A stretch of 64,000 nt of DNA from Lates calcarifer (lineage: Eukaryota > Chordata > Actinopteri > Centropomidae), in assembly GCF_001640805.2 (NCBI RefSeq), contig NC_066855.1, forward strand, positions 4,180,825-4,244,824, given 5' to 3'. Under the pieces are notes generated by a model. It searched no databases, was not told the DNA's origin, and worked only from the letters and a program-made list of their open reading frames with translations. Shown in pieces: positions 52,342 through 64,000 of this stretch (position 1 is its first letter; each line of letters starts with the position of its first letter). The position numbers and the translations under genes were made by a program.

Positions 52342-52379
<38 letters not shown>
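52328..52379. repeat. (CT)n-(TG)n compound microsatellite
   Basis: A CT run (about 52328-52342) passes directly into a TG run (about 52344-52379). Confidence 0.95.
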
Positions 52380-52381
<2 letters not shown>

Positions 52382-54850
52382 TGTGACACTTACAGTAACC
52401 AGGAACTGGCACAAGTCAGGAGTACAGTAAACTACCCCTGAGACTATTACTCACACATCACGGTTTACACTCACTGTAATGTGTTACCTTTATTGCCCAG
52501 GAACAGACTATATTGCTTTATTTACTGAATGATTGATATGCCAAACTACATATACAGTAAAGAAACAGATAATGTCCATGTGCACAGAAGAGGAACATGT
52601 TTTGGTTTTTTACAAGCAGCCTTTTTATTATGTAAAAAAACACTAAGAGCTTAACAACACGTGCAGTCAACCTTTAATTACTGATTATCTGATAATGACA
52701 TTATTCACCATGAGTGAGTCAGAGACACTTCTCTGAAGGAACTTCAGGAACGTGTTAATTTTTGTCCAGGAAGAGGAACCTGACAATTGTGAATCTATTT
52801 ATTGCTCTCAGTTTTAAAATAGCTCGGAACTGACCTTGAATCTGACTTGATTTCTGTATTCCACTCAATGTAGATGACTTTGATGATAAAATACAGAAAC
52901 ATGAATCACTAGAGTTTCTTTTATATCTTTGTATATTCACATGATATATCTTGTTAGTGATTTCCTCCACTTTCCATGTCATCCAGAAACTCTCAGACAT
53001 GTCCTTTCCATTCAGCCCTACAGTAGCATTAGTAATCCACAGACAGAAATTTGTTTCTGATGAGAAATGCTGCTTTGAAGTTCAGTCTGATGAAACTCTT
53101 GTCAGTGAAAAAATAAGTGTATGGGCCTCCTCTTTGACAGACTTGTGAATGATAGCTGCTCCAACAAGAAGCCCCTGTTCTTCTGGATTCTGGATGACAA
53201 ACAACAAACCTCAAATGGGTTGCATTACATACATGAATACGCCATAACAACACGCACGCCTCCTGAAAGAGACACCAGTGTGTTTGAATGTGAAGCCATA
53301 CCCCAACAAGACACTTTACCTCCCTAATTTAATATAACTCAAGAACTCATACACTGATTAAGACAAAATGCACATAAATTCCTTCAAAATCTTCGCTATA
53401 TATGGGTCGATACAGACATGGATGTAAACTGCATGCTAACTGGTCGGCAGAGACATAAAACGGCTGGGTGATAATTCTGATTTACTAAATGTTTTGCCAT
53501 CTCTAATCTGGCTCCTCCAGATATATCTCAGTAAGATAAGAGATAGATCAAACTAAATCTTTAACTAAAGGCATGCTCACCTGATACATTATCCAGATAA
53601 TAAATGATCTGGTCTTGCCTTTGTCTTATTATCTGGTATTTCATTATTTTCATTGAGATCAGATGACTAAATCAGTCGTAGGTGTCTAAAATGTCTTTAT
53701 AAATGTACCTATTTCTGTAGAAACTGTGCAGTTTTGCTTGGACAGTGCTGTCACTACAAAAACACAATAAGCGTTAAGTTTCCTGACGACTCCAAGGACC
53801 CAAATCTTCCTTCTTCCTTCTGCCTGTATTTTCCTATTTTCTTCTTATTTCGCTGTGTTAAGGACATTTCTGGGGTGCAGCTTCATTCTCCTGTTCCCAC
53901 AAGGATCACTTACATAATTAGGATTGCATTTTTAAGCTTCAGATATTTCTATAAACATGATGGTGCTACTGTCTCTCTGACTGATCCCTCATATTGTGGA
54001 AATACCTGAAATGTTATGAGTACCAAAGTACATATCTGCTCATCTTTTATATTCATAAAATGCTCATGAACAACAGGCATTTTATTATTTGAGTGCAAAT
54101 TTGATTTTATTGACCTGTTTATGTTAAACTTACACATTATGAGGCAGCATCATGAACTCTTACAGGTTATAATGCAGTACATACTATACACAAACAACAT
54201 TTGTATTCAAACAATGAGCTTGTTCACCACACCCATCAGGTCTGGCAGTTGATCAAAAAGGCCTTCACCTGTCACATAAACTCTGTTCTCACTCATGTTC
54301 TTTGCTGCTGTTTACAAGGCTCATCTGCTATGCTAACAATATAATCTCTTCTTAATTGAGCAGTTCACATTGTAGCCATGCACTGATTTCTACATATAAG
54401 ATGCAATAAAGAGGGAAACATAAACACAGTTTAGTGTAAACATTTAACCTCTTCAACTCCAGCAAGCCACTTAAATTTCCCCTTAAGTGGCGACAAAGCT
54501 AGAAAAAATATTTTTCTACCACTATATGACAATGTCATGTACATTTTTTAAAACTTGCTCCTTAATGCTTCATTGAAGCTACAATAGTTAAATAATCACC
54601 AGCCCAAGATGCTCCATTTCATCATTCAGTGGAAGACCGTATACATTTGTCTTGTCAAGGTTGACACCTCTTCAATCTTTGGTATCACAAGAATTTAAAA
54701 GTGCTGAGCAAAACACATTTGACTGACAGCTGGGTTGTAGAGGTTAAATATTTTGCATGACTACGTAAGAAATCAAAAAGACTTCAATAAGCAGGAGACT
54801 ATAATTAAGATTATAACTTAGTCCAGTGTTTGTACTGTAAAGTGTCAGCC

Positions 54851-57506
54851 TTAGCGGCTATGCATGGGCTCTGGCTGAATCTGAAGCCGGGTCTTGGTGG
54901 CGAGTGCTGCCTTGCGGGTCATGGTGGTGCAGCGGTTCAGGATCTCCTCTGTCTTGGGTCTGGGTGGCACCCTGGGAGCCCCATCACTGCCTTCAGACCT
55001 GACCGACCCGGAGCTCTCTGAGCTAGTGTTGGAGCTGCGGCGGTCTGAGAGGCTGCGATCAGGGCTGTTGCGCTCACTGTCGCTGACGTTAGGCGTCTGG
55101 CGCCGTTCCTCCCCCTTTAAACTTGAGGATGACTCACTGGATTCGCTGCTTGAGGAGAAGCCGGAGAGGCTCGACTCGATGCTGGCGCTGGTCATGCTGC
55201 GCATGCGGCCATCTGAGATCGAGGTGTCCCTCTCTGTCTGCGTCTGCGACCAGGGATCAGAGAGGACGTCCAGGGATCGGGCCTTCTGGAGACGCCCGGG
55301 CACGCTGGGCCCACCTCTGGATGGACCTGCGGAGTCCCTTGCTGGGTCGGTTTCCTCCGTGATTCTTGGTGGATGGGAAGCCTGAGGTTCCCTGGTGGTT
55401 GCCAGGTTCAGAGTGGAGCTGTGTAGCTTTCTCTGCAGGCTGAAAAGGCCTGCTCGGGGATTGTTGTACGGCTGCAGGTACATGGAGGGGATGTAACCTG
55501 CCTTGCCATTGAATCTGGAGAGAGGATTGCAAGGAAAAGAGAGGTTATTTTAACCTTTCAATCATAATTACTCTTCAGACACCCTAAATGGAACCTAGCA
55601 ATTCATTCAACTGCACTGAAAACTATTTGATACCTCTGTGGTCTTTGCTTCAGTAAAACTATCTTTCTGACTCTCTAGCCAGACAATGGTGTGTTTGTAA
55701 TGTTGTTTATATGGATGGACAAGGAAGAGACATTGATGAAAGTTCCACAACAACTTTTTGGAATGTATTTCTTATTCCCTACAGACTATTGTTTGCAGTG
55801 CAGACAGACAAGATCATTGGGATACCTGATGAGCCACCAGCCATTGTCAGACTTTCGCAGCACCTCCACCACAGAGCCGATGGACACAGACACCTCATCA
55901 TCCTTCTTGGTTGAGTAACTCCTCACGGCACAATACAGGGCACCTAAAGGTCCCAAACAAGAGAAGAAATTTTAACAGTGTGCACAGTTTTGGTAGAAGG
56001 GAGTAGATACACTTCCAGAGGCTAAAGAGCGCTCCTCAGTGTTGGCTGTTTGTAACAACAAGGCCTAACAGGAAGTCTTATACACTAATTGGAACAAGTG
56101 TTGCCAAAAGCTCACAATCAGTATCAGGTTTACAAAAATGCAGTTCTGTCTGCATGAAAAGTGTGTGCACATGCATTCTTGCATATTACAACTGAAATCC
56201 AACCAGTAAATATCTCACCTCCCAGCTGGAATCCAGCATCATCATCATCCTCTTCATCCCACAATTCCAAATAAGGAGCAGGAAACCAAGCCAGACGCTT
56301 TTCCTCATTCTCAACCAGCCACCAACCTGGAAAAAGAAAAATAGAAATGAGTGTGAAGACAGAAATACAGCTAGAAAGATAAAATTAATTTGGTGATTTT
56401 TATTCCTTGTGGCTCTGACCTGCTGGGTCTTTGATTAGGACATCCAGCTTCTCGTCCACAGCGACCTTAAACGGAAGGTTCTTGGTGTCCTTTGTCTCGT
56501 AAGTGGCCACGCAGCGGTAAGTCTGGGTGACAAATGGGTGGGTGACGCTGCCTGAGTGCTGGTGAGTACCATCCCCTCCTCCACCATCAGGCATGTCATC
56601 GGACAGCAGGATCATGACACTATGTGTGAAAGAGACCAATCAGTTATCTAACAACCAAGAAATCCTGATTTCGTGACACACTGCACTGAACTGAAACGAC
56701 AACTACACAACCTACCTGTTCTTGGTGAAGTCTGGCTGCAGGTCCTGGTCTTTGGGCATGAAGAACTGCGTCACCTCTGAACTCTGAGTCACATTTTGCT
56801 CGCACTTGAGCAGCTCATCACAGTAGCTCTCCAGAAACTTCATGCGCCGGACAGATCGTTTGGATCCCTTTCTGCTGGAGGCTGCTCCTTCTTGCCTTTC
56901 CTGGGAAAAACAGAAGAAACTTTTTCAAAATTGATACGTGTGCTGAGAAGACATTACATTTCTTTTAACCAAGACTAAACAAAGAAATAGAAATGTCAGC
57001 TTGTAATCAGTCGGATGTAACAAAAACAGTTCAAATCATCTTACCTCTAAATTTGGGGATCACTCTGCTGTTTTTCCGGAAGGGGTTCATGTGAGGGAAC
57101 CTCTTTTTCAGCTGCCTCTGTTTGGAAAAATAAGAAAATGTATCATGTCATTATCCTCAAAATACCAAAGCAAGTTGGAGATCTATCGCACAGAGCTTTT
57201 GAGCCCTACTTAAGATTTTTTAAAACTGTTGATTCTGACTTACATGAAATTTCTTGAAATCCTGGAAGGACCGGTAGATGATCACTTCAGTCTCATCAGA
57301 CCATAACACAGATATCATGAACATCTGTAGGGGTTGAAAGAGAAAACAGAGCATCAAACACAGCTCAGATTCTACCGGATTCATTATCAACTTAAATAAA
57401 AGAAAAGGTTCTTTTCTGGGTCTTAACTCACCTTGAGTTTTGGGGTGTCCCTGTGGACGGCTCCGATGATGCGAACACTGACTACAAAACGATGATCACC
57501 GGCCAT
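54851..57506 (-). CDS. noxo1: NADPH oxidase organizer 1 (NOXO1), 8 exons, with a one-base phase conflict
   Basis: NOXO1 is the p47phox-like scaffold that brings NOXA1 to the membrane and activates NOX1/NOX3. Exons on the minus strand are 57506-57432, 57324-57244, 57117-57045, 56900-56716, 56619-56420, 56326-56219, 55943-55826 and 55514-54851. Exons 1-4 encode the PX domain ([44 protein letters not shown]). Exons 5-6 encode SH3-1 ([32 protein letters not shown]). Exons 7-8 encode SH3-2 ([35 protein letters not shown]). The long tail is Ser-rich and ends with a proline motif (VPPRPKTEE) and RCTTMTRKA, as in mammalian NOXO1. With one base of exon 4 discounted the product is 500 residues against about 370 in human; most of the excess is the tail. 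Exon 3 ends in phase 1 but exon 4 needs phase 0 for its PX sequence, the one inconsistency. Teleosts may carry noxo1a and noxo1b. Confidence 0.9.
56716..56900 (-). other. noxo1: noxo1 exon 4 with a phase mismatch
   Basis: Exon 3 leaves one base (AGA G). In the resulting frame exon 4 starts [12 protein letters not shown] and then loses homology. The strong PX continuation [19 protein letters not shown] is in the frame one base further on. The exon is 185 bases; 184 would satisfy both neighbouring splice phases. The likely site is the run AAAGGGATCC, about 56861-56872. Confidence 0.7.
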
Positions 57507-57720
57507 CGTGTGCTTCTTTGAGTCTCAGCTCGCAGGATGAATAAGTGTTATTGACCTTCAGTCTGCTGTCAGCCTGCCTCTGCTGCTCTGCCAGTTCAGG
57601 GAGCGCTGCTGCGATTGATATACGGCTTTCAGCGGGGGAGGCGGGGTGGAGGAGGCGGTTGAAAAAACACCTGAGAACCGGAGAGGAGAGGATGCGAACA
57701 TCACAAAGGTGTGGCCAGCA
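57507..57720 (-). promoter_or_regulatory. noxo1 5' UTR and promoter region
   Basis: The segment upstream of the noxo1 ATG is GC-richer than the intergenic DNA beyond it and has a weak TATA-like string (TATATC, minus strand) near 57617, about 110 bases upstream of the ATG. The call rests on position only. Confidence 0.3.
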
Positions 57721-58799
57721 ACGGTAACAGCAACAGCCTTCACATTGTAAGTGCCGTTTTTTTTTCTTTTTTTAGTTTTTTTATTGCACACACATGACCG
57801 TGACCATATAGGCTGGGGGAATGTTGTAGAACTGGAAAAAATATCAGTCATGAAAAAGAAACGCCCACAGGCACAGGGACACACAGTACAAAAACACGAT
57901 GATTAATTTATTGCTACATCTTCTTTCACACTGAAAGGCGGTCATTTATACGAAGGGATCACTGTTCATCGACTAATATAATGGCTGATAATGTAGATTC
58001 GAAATAAAGACATTATTTTGCGCCACACGTTAACTTTTCATCACATCATCAGTCTCATACTGACCCCGATTATCACCAGTTCTTTGCTATTATAAATCCA
58101 CACCATCTACTTTAACTTTAACCCATTAAAATACAGTTTACAAGGAGCTGTACTACCGCAGTAAAAAACAGTTTCACATTTTCACTTTAAGACTGATATC
58201 ACTCTCCATAACTTAAATATGAAGCTAAGGTAAAATCAGGAGATGGGGAGTCAGTCCTCTGTTCCCCAGAAAAGATGTTCCCCAGCCCAGCCCCAGTATT
58301 TGCTTCATAAGACATGTGCTATTGTGGGAACTCAAGGTGCTTTTTGTGTTTGCCAGCACTGCCATATTTAGGGTTAGGGTTGTTGTGTTTATATAACCAT
58401 TTTGAAGCCTTTTCCCAATTAAAAAAAAAAGGATAATATTTATCCTCCACAACAGCACACAGGTCACGAACTGGCTGTGATTGCAGACGGCAAAAGAGCT
58501 TTCCTCTCCTGCACACTATTAAATCCAAACATAGGCTAACTATAAGAGTAGCTCTGGCGCTGAATTTCAATTATATCAGATCTATGCAACTTCTAAACAT
58601 TAAAGTTGTCTATGGAAAATTGACAACAAACTAATCATTAATGATTTTTGCATGCACATCTGCCACTCTAGGCAAAAAAAATCTTATGCCACACCTTGCA
58701 ACAGACCAGCAACAACACACAAAGGCCAACATACACACCGATTCTGCAACTTAAACAACAACAACTGGCCCCCACAGGGTATTGGGAACTTAGGACCCT

Positions 58800-59250
58800 T
58801 TGAACCTACATACACTCCTGGAGATAGTTAGCCTAGCTTAGCACAAAGACTGGAAAGAGGGGGACCAGCCAGCCTGGCTCAGTCCAAAGATCCACCTTCC
58901 AATACCTCTAAAGTTATTTCAAGATAGGAACCAAAGTGCATCATTTGTGCAAATTTTGGACTATTGTATTTATTTGTCCCAGACATCCACTGTACTGACT
59001 GTACAGATGTTAGCTGTCTGTAATTTCCTCCCAGTCTCTCTCCATTTTCTTCTAATCTCCACATTTATGAAGCAGGTTCATTGAGCTGTGGAATAAGCCT
59101 GAAATTTTCCCCTGTTGTTTCACCTGTTTCCAGTCATTATGCTAAGCTAAACAGCTGATGGTTGTAGCTTCATATTCAACATTCAGTCGTGAGTGTGGTG
59201 TCAGTTTTCTCTTACTTTTGGCAAGAAAGCAAATTTTCCAAAATGCTGAC
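58800..59250. repeat. fold-back repeat family A, near-complete copy
   Basis: Left arm agttagcctagcttagc...agactggaaagaggg (about 58826-58862) and right arm cctgtttccagtcattatg then ctaagctaaacagctg (about 59123-59157) are inverted relative to each other, with a unique centre. The outer right flank (ggcaagaaagcaaattttcc) matches the other copies. Confidence 0.7.
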
Positions 59251-60714
59251 AATTTCCTTTGATATCAGATGAGCCATGGTATTTCTCATAATACAAGAAC
59301 ATTTTTAAGTTTTAATTTTATGCACCAGTTGAAAACGAAGTTTTTTCTTCTGAGCAAGCGAAGGTGTTTTGATTTTGCCAAGAATGTCTTACAGTATCAG
59401 CTGAGCCACTCCTGTTTTCCTCAGTAACTTCCTGGTATCTCCTACATCCTCATCCCACATAATTAAAACTTTTCTGCACGTGCAATCACTTTACATTTGT
59501 CATCTGGCAGCAATATCCCTTATCAGCAACTAGTGTGGAGAGCTGTGTGTATATGTGAGTGTGTGAGAGTGTGTGTGTGTCTGCTGAGATTGGCTAAATA
59601 GGTAGGGGTGTGCCTGTGTACGTGTGTCGGGGGGGAGCAGGTGTTTCTTCAAAGTGAGGATTGCATGAGAGGGCCAGAGTGAGAGGGGGTTATCCCAGCC
59701 ACTCATCAGATGGATGCAGGGGCAGAGTCTTTGTCTGAAGTGATGCCAGGATTTTATACACACAGACACACACAGTGTTATGGTGTAAAAGGTCAGGACT
59801 GTCCAGTTTTGTGCATGACCTGAGAGGATGTCAGCACCTGAGTGTAAAGCGACATGAGGTTTTCCCCCACTCTGGATTCTTTGGGAATCAGCTGATGACA
59901 CAAAAGCGGGTAGAGGCGCAGAGAGCAACACGTGAGATATGTACCGTATGTGGGAACAAAATATGACGAAGACACACAACACACAGAAAAAAAAGTCTTC
60001 CATGGACAATTACTAGCTCACACACACTTTCTCACAAAGCATATTGTGGTAGCACATGTGTGACATTAATAAATAGTGTATGAGCGATGTGGTACGTGTT
60101 GTACATGTGTGTGCATAGAAGGCATGAGGATAATCTTAGATATGTCATTATGCCTCAAGGGAAGTTTATGATGCTTCAGAACACAAGACAGAGATTTACC
60201 CACAGTGTAGATCACATCAACATCTGTCTTCCCTCTGTGCTCCAGTATCAACTTCACAAAACAAAACACTCAGGTCTATACAAGAGGCAAGATACCAGAC
60301 AACCATACAGTCCTCCCACACCCACATCTCAATTTCAAACAATGTTCAAATAAATATTCAATATATAAAAATAAAACATGAATATGAATCTGATAACTCT
60401 TAATCAAAATCAGCACTTAAGTCTATTTCTAGAGATTTGTGCAATCAGTCAGTCACTAAAAAGAAACTTTAAAGATTTTGCATCTCAAAAATAATGGGAA
60501 ACTTTCTCAAAATAATGCAAAACTGTCTTTTAATAATGACTTAATTATCTCAAAATAATGAGAATAATAATATTTCAAAAAAGTTCCTCAGAAATGGCCT
60601 TCCATATATTTGTATTCTTACATTCTTACTAACAGTTTGAGGGGAAAAAAGTGACAAATCAAACAAATTAAATGAAATGATTTCATCTGTGAGCTTCAGA
60701 ATTGCACGTAGGCA

Positions 60715-60880
60715 GATTTTGTAACCTTTGGGAAAAACCCAGGCTAGCTGTTTGCCCCTGTTTCCAGTCCTTATGCTAAGCTAAGGCCTCATATTTAGCA
60801 TGCACACATCAAAGTGATCGAAGTCTTTTCATCTAACTCTCTGCAAGAAAGCAAATAAATGTCAAACCATTCCTGTAATG
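60715..60880. repeat. fold-back repeat family A, right half
   Basis: Contains gctgtttgcccctgtttcc, agtccttatgctaagctaa, cttttcatctaactctctgc and aagaaagcaaataaatgtca in the same order as the right arm of the complete copies; the left arm is missing. Confidence 0.6.
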
Positions 60881-61714
60881 AATCATTCATTATCAACTTT
60901 AATAAATAGCATTAATAAGTGGGACAAATAAATGATTAATCATTTGATATATTAGTTCACATGAACTTCATTTCAATATTTAAAACATGAAATAATTTCA
61001 GATAAGAGTTGGCTAATATCCACAGAACAGTGAATCTTTTTACACTGTGGGGTAAGAACATTCATATCTCTTGAGTACATTGGACAATAGTCAGTGAGCT
61101 GATGTTGAAACAGTTGTTAATTCCCATGTGGAGTCATAGGAAGTGATTCTAGAGCCTACAGACTGACACATTCACTTTTACTTCTGTAATGACTTTCCTC
61201 TGTAATTTGTATGTGCATATTCCTCAGGGCATCAGCACAGAGGTCTCATGGAAATAGTTGTAGGCTCATAGGTAATGAAATTTTTGAGTCTTTGTGAGAA
61301 TCAGTTCAGATTTTTGCTGTGCTGTGGATCTACCTCTAATGACTCCCTCTGTCAAAAAGACAGTGCCTGTCTGTGGGAGTCAAAAAATCACCAGGATTGC
61401 CACCACACAACATCATTTTGTTTGATTTGGACTGGCTTCACAATCACCTCTTTGTTTGGCCTGGCTTGAATCTGACAATGGAAATGTCAGAGAAATTCTC
61501 CAGGTGCATGGCTCATACTGTAGCTTTCATTTTCCCCTATCTCTACTGAGCATTTACAGGAATATGAGTGTTACCATGAAAAAACATAAAACAAAATAAC
61601 ACTTTCAGATTCCTTTGCATTTTTTTAAACGAGTATTACATTTTTTTTAAACAGATAAAACAAATTTTACGAACCAGGTTGTCCATTTTAATTTAAAAGT
61701 GACTCTAAGTACAA

Positions 61715-61990
61715 TTCTGAACTAATGACAGGCACATTTTGGTGGTCAAGGGTCAAAGGTCAAGGTCAGTGAGACCTCATGTCCGTCCCGGTCTTGTGAA
61801 TGTGATATATCAGCAAATGCCTTGAGGGAATTTTATTAATTCAGGCACAAATGTTCACTTGGACTCAAGGATGAACTCATTAGAATTTGGTGTTTAAAGG
61901 TCAAAGGTTAAACTTATATATCACAAATATCTAATAGGATATAATAATGAAGTGATGGTATTTTGCACCCAAAAGATCAAAAGTCAACTT
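61715..61990. repeat. dispersed fish repeat (caaaggtca type)
   Basis: Contains ggtcaagggtcaaaggtcaa, ggatgaactcattagaattt and ggtgtttaaaggtcaaaggt, a family I recall as common in percomorph genomes. Confidence 0.55.
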
Positions 61991-63289
61991 CACTTTAGCA
62001 TCCTAATGTTCTGCAAAAAGACCATAACTCAGGAACAGAAGAGGTTACTCCCTGCAACTCCACTGCCTGGCAGGGGCATGCAACTGCAAAAAAAAACAAC
62101 AGAGAAGGGAAAAAAACCTCATACAGGTGAGGACGTGACACAAAGCACAGTTTATGGCTTATAGCACACCCCAGACAAACATTGCCAAATTCTTCTGGAT
62201 AAGATTTCTGCGTGAGATTGGTGCATGTTAATTGATCTTAAGGAAATAACTAAGAAAATATAGTTCATACTTACTTTCAACTGCATGGACACACAGAGAT
62301 ATAGATGGTCTTGCATGTGTTGGAGGAGTGCTAATATGCCTAAAAAACAATCTGGAAGATTCTGGATTTCATGTCATTATTGAGTCTGTGATGAAATAAA
62401 AACAGAATTAGGTTGTGAGACAGAGTGGCCTCTAGCCAAAAAAAATACTGATTAGATTAGATGTGTTTGATCCAGGTCTGAAATTTTGGCCACTATGATG
62501 ATATTTATGAAGCCTGCTGTAAAAAGTGCACCACAAGAAAGCTGCCGATGTGAAATTCACACTAAACTTGCCAAATAAAGCGAAAAAGTTTTATTGAACA
62601 TTGATTATTTTTTTTTTTTTAATAGTGAGACTTCCTCTTGCAGATGTGGCCAAAGGTTTATCTAGTAGTTTAATCATGCACAGAAGGTGGAGTCAGTGGA
62701 TAAGAAATTTCTGAGAAGTTTCTAAATAATTTTTATCTCAAGCAGACGGAAGTTGTGTCGTAGTAAACAAACCAGTGATTGTAATTCTATAGCCAGTGCC
62801 GGGAAAATCACTGCTTGGTCTACAAATATATGCATACAACACACGTGCACAACAACACCCTGGGTCCAATTTCTTTGCATTCCTTGTATCAGATGAACCC
62901 ACAGGAACTTGAGTCACCCAAAATATAACAAACAAAGCTGAAATTACTCATGTTATTCACAGTTTCTACAGATGTCATATAAATATTTTGTTTATTTTAA
63001 CTCTTAAAAATCTTTGTTCTACCACTGGCACAATGTTATCTTCTGATTATCCAGTCGAGTGTGTGCACATGGACTCTTCTGCAAAATATTTTCTTTGTAT
63101 TGTCCAAACCTCTGTGTGACATTTCACATAATATGTTCCTCTGTGATGACCACATTTAATCATTCATCACTGACTACTCCTTAATTTGGTTTGGCAATTT
63201 GCAGAGTATTGACAACCAGAAGTATGTAAACCTGTTCATTCTCACCTTCTATTTTTGCAGGTGTTATTCTTCCTCTAATCAGGCATTGA

Positions 63290-63720
63290 GTCGGTTTGGT
63301 GTAAGTAATTCATCCAAAATGTGTTGAGACATTTCACTGAAATCCATAAATTGCAACTTCAATGTGGTGCCAGAGGAAAAGGTCTGGTAATCACTGAAGT
63401 CATCAGGATTCATCCTCTGGGCACCATGAATGTCTGTACTAAATTTTGTGCCAGTTTGTTTTGTAGACGGTGAGGTATTTCAGAGAATAAATGAGAACCT
63501 TCATCTTCTGGTGGCACTGCAAGAAAAGTAAGGAGATCACCGAAATCAGCTGGATTCATCCTCTGGAGACCATGAATGTTTAATGTCAATCTGTCCAATA
63601 GTTTTTTTTTTTTTTAAAATATATATATTTATTTATATTTCAGTCTGGACCAAGGCAGTGGGCAGACCAACTACAAGCAAACCAACATTATCATCCCTAG
63701 AAACCCTTAAGAAGTGTCAT
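63290..63720. repeat. dispersed fish repeat with an internal duplicated unit
   Basis: The unit ggattcatcctctgg followed by accatgaatgt occurs twice (about 63408-63432 and 63553-63580). The end has gtctggaccaaggcagtgg and accaacattatcatccctag, the 3' end of the same fish repeat family as I recall it. Confidence 0.5.
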
Positions 63721-64000
63721 AGGTTTAGTTTATAAGATGTGGCAGAATCGATTTGACCTAAAAATCCAACCACTAGTGGCACAAGATGGTTGCCACTGGG
63801 TTTGGTAATTTTAGACCAGATGACAGATGGCCTTGTAGAGGTTGACAGTGTGGTTGCCATTGATCAAACTGTGCCACTGCATTTTGGAGGTGCTTTACCA
63901 ATGACAAGACAGCCCTTGTCTCGTCTTTCCCATCATCTTTGTCTATTGTTAGTGACACTTCTGGCAAGGAAGCGTCAGTCTCGTGCCAAAAGTAATACCA

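Larger units (their letters stand above)
47710..54800. other. intergenic region between tex2 and noxo1
   Basis: Seven kilobases without a recognised gene apart from a LINE fragment at about 50480-50840. It holds CT/TG simple repeats near 52328-52379 and a perfect inverted repeat at 52085-52126. The genes on either side converge (tex2 plus, noxo1 minus), so the noxo1 3' UTR probably enters this stretch from the right; AATAAA-type signals on the minus strand lie near 54081-54110. Confidence 0.5.
57730..64000. other. repeat-rich intergenic region, right end
   Basis: No gene was recognised. The stretch contains two copies of the fold-back repeat (58800-59250 and a half copy at 60715-60880), two other dispersed fish repeats (61715-61990 and 63290-63720), TG-rich simple sequence near 59540-59640 and AT-rich DNA. 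Short frames such as 59530-60009 run through simple repeats and have no motif. Confidence 0.5.

Noticed and set aside
54894..55385. Plus-strand open frame of 163 codons
   Set aside because: It is the antisense shadow of the Ser-rich noxo1 tail.

Overview
The window is vertebrate nuclear DNA, most likely from a spiny-rayed (percomorph) teleost. The signs are multi-exon genes with GT-AG introns, AT-rich intergenic DNA full of (AC)n microsatellites, and several dispersed repeat families that I recognise from fish genomes. No bacterial, viral, CRISPR, tRNA or rRNA feature was seen. All exon models were read by eye from splice sites, reading frame and remembered family sequence; no search was run.

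Layout. Positions 1-12,366 (minus) hold the first coding exon of a heparan sulfate 3-O-sulfotransferase (HS3ST3/HS3ST6 type) and about 11.9 kb of its intron; exon 2 lies beyond the left edge. Positions 12.4-28.7 kb are gene-poor and carry repeats plus one unexplained GC-rich open frame (23.16-23.41 kb). Positions 28.7-30.6 kb (minus) hold a complete four-exon msrb1 gene, a selenoprotein whose in-frame TGA is matched by a SECIS hairpin in its last exon. Positions 31.1-32.5 kb (minus) hold two-exon neurl2. Positions 33.6-34.2 kb (minus) hold a frameshifted HIPK-like kinase pseudogene. Positions 35.2-47.7 kb (plus) hold a TEX2-family gene: a 5' leader exon, eleven coding exons and a polyA signal. 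Positions 47.7-54.8 kb are intergenic, with a worn LINE fragment. Positions 54.85-57.51 kb (minus) hold eight-exon noxo1. Positions 57.7-64 kb are intergenic and repeat-rich.

The genes do not form one pathway. HS3ST modifies heparan sulfate in the Golgi, MSRB1 repairs methionine-R-sulfoxide, NEURL2 is a SOCS-box substrate adaptor of an E3 ligase, TEX2 is an ER membrane SMP-domain lipid-transfer protein, and NOXO1 organises NADPH oxidase. From memory, HS3ST6, MSRB1 and NOXO1 lie close together in human 16p13.3, so the window looks like a rearranged version of that block with neurl2 and tex2 in between.

The points most worth a second look are the msrb1 Sec codon plus SECIS, which naive gene calling will truncate; single-base frame breaks in two otherwise intact genes (tex2 exon 7, noxo1 exon 4), which may be assembly indels or real lesions; the HIPK-like pseudogene; and a fold-back repeat family with inverted ends.
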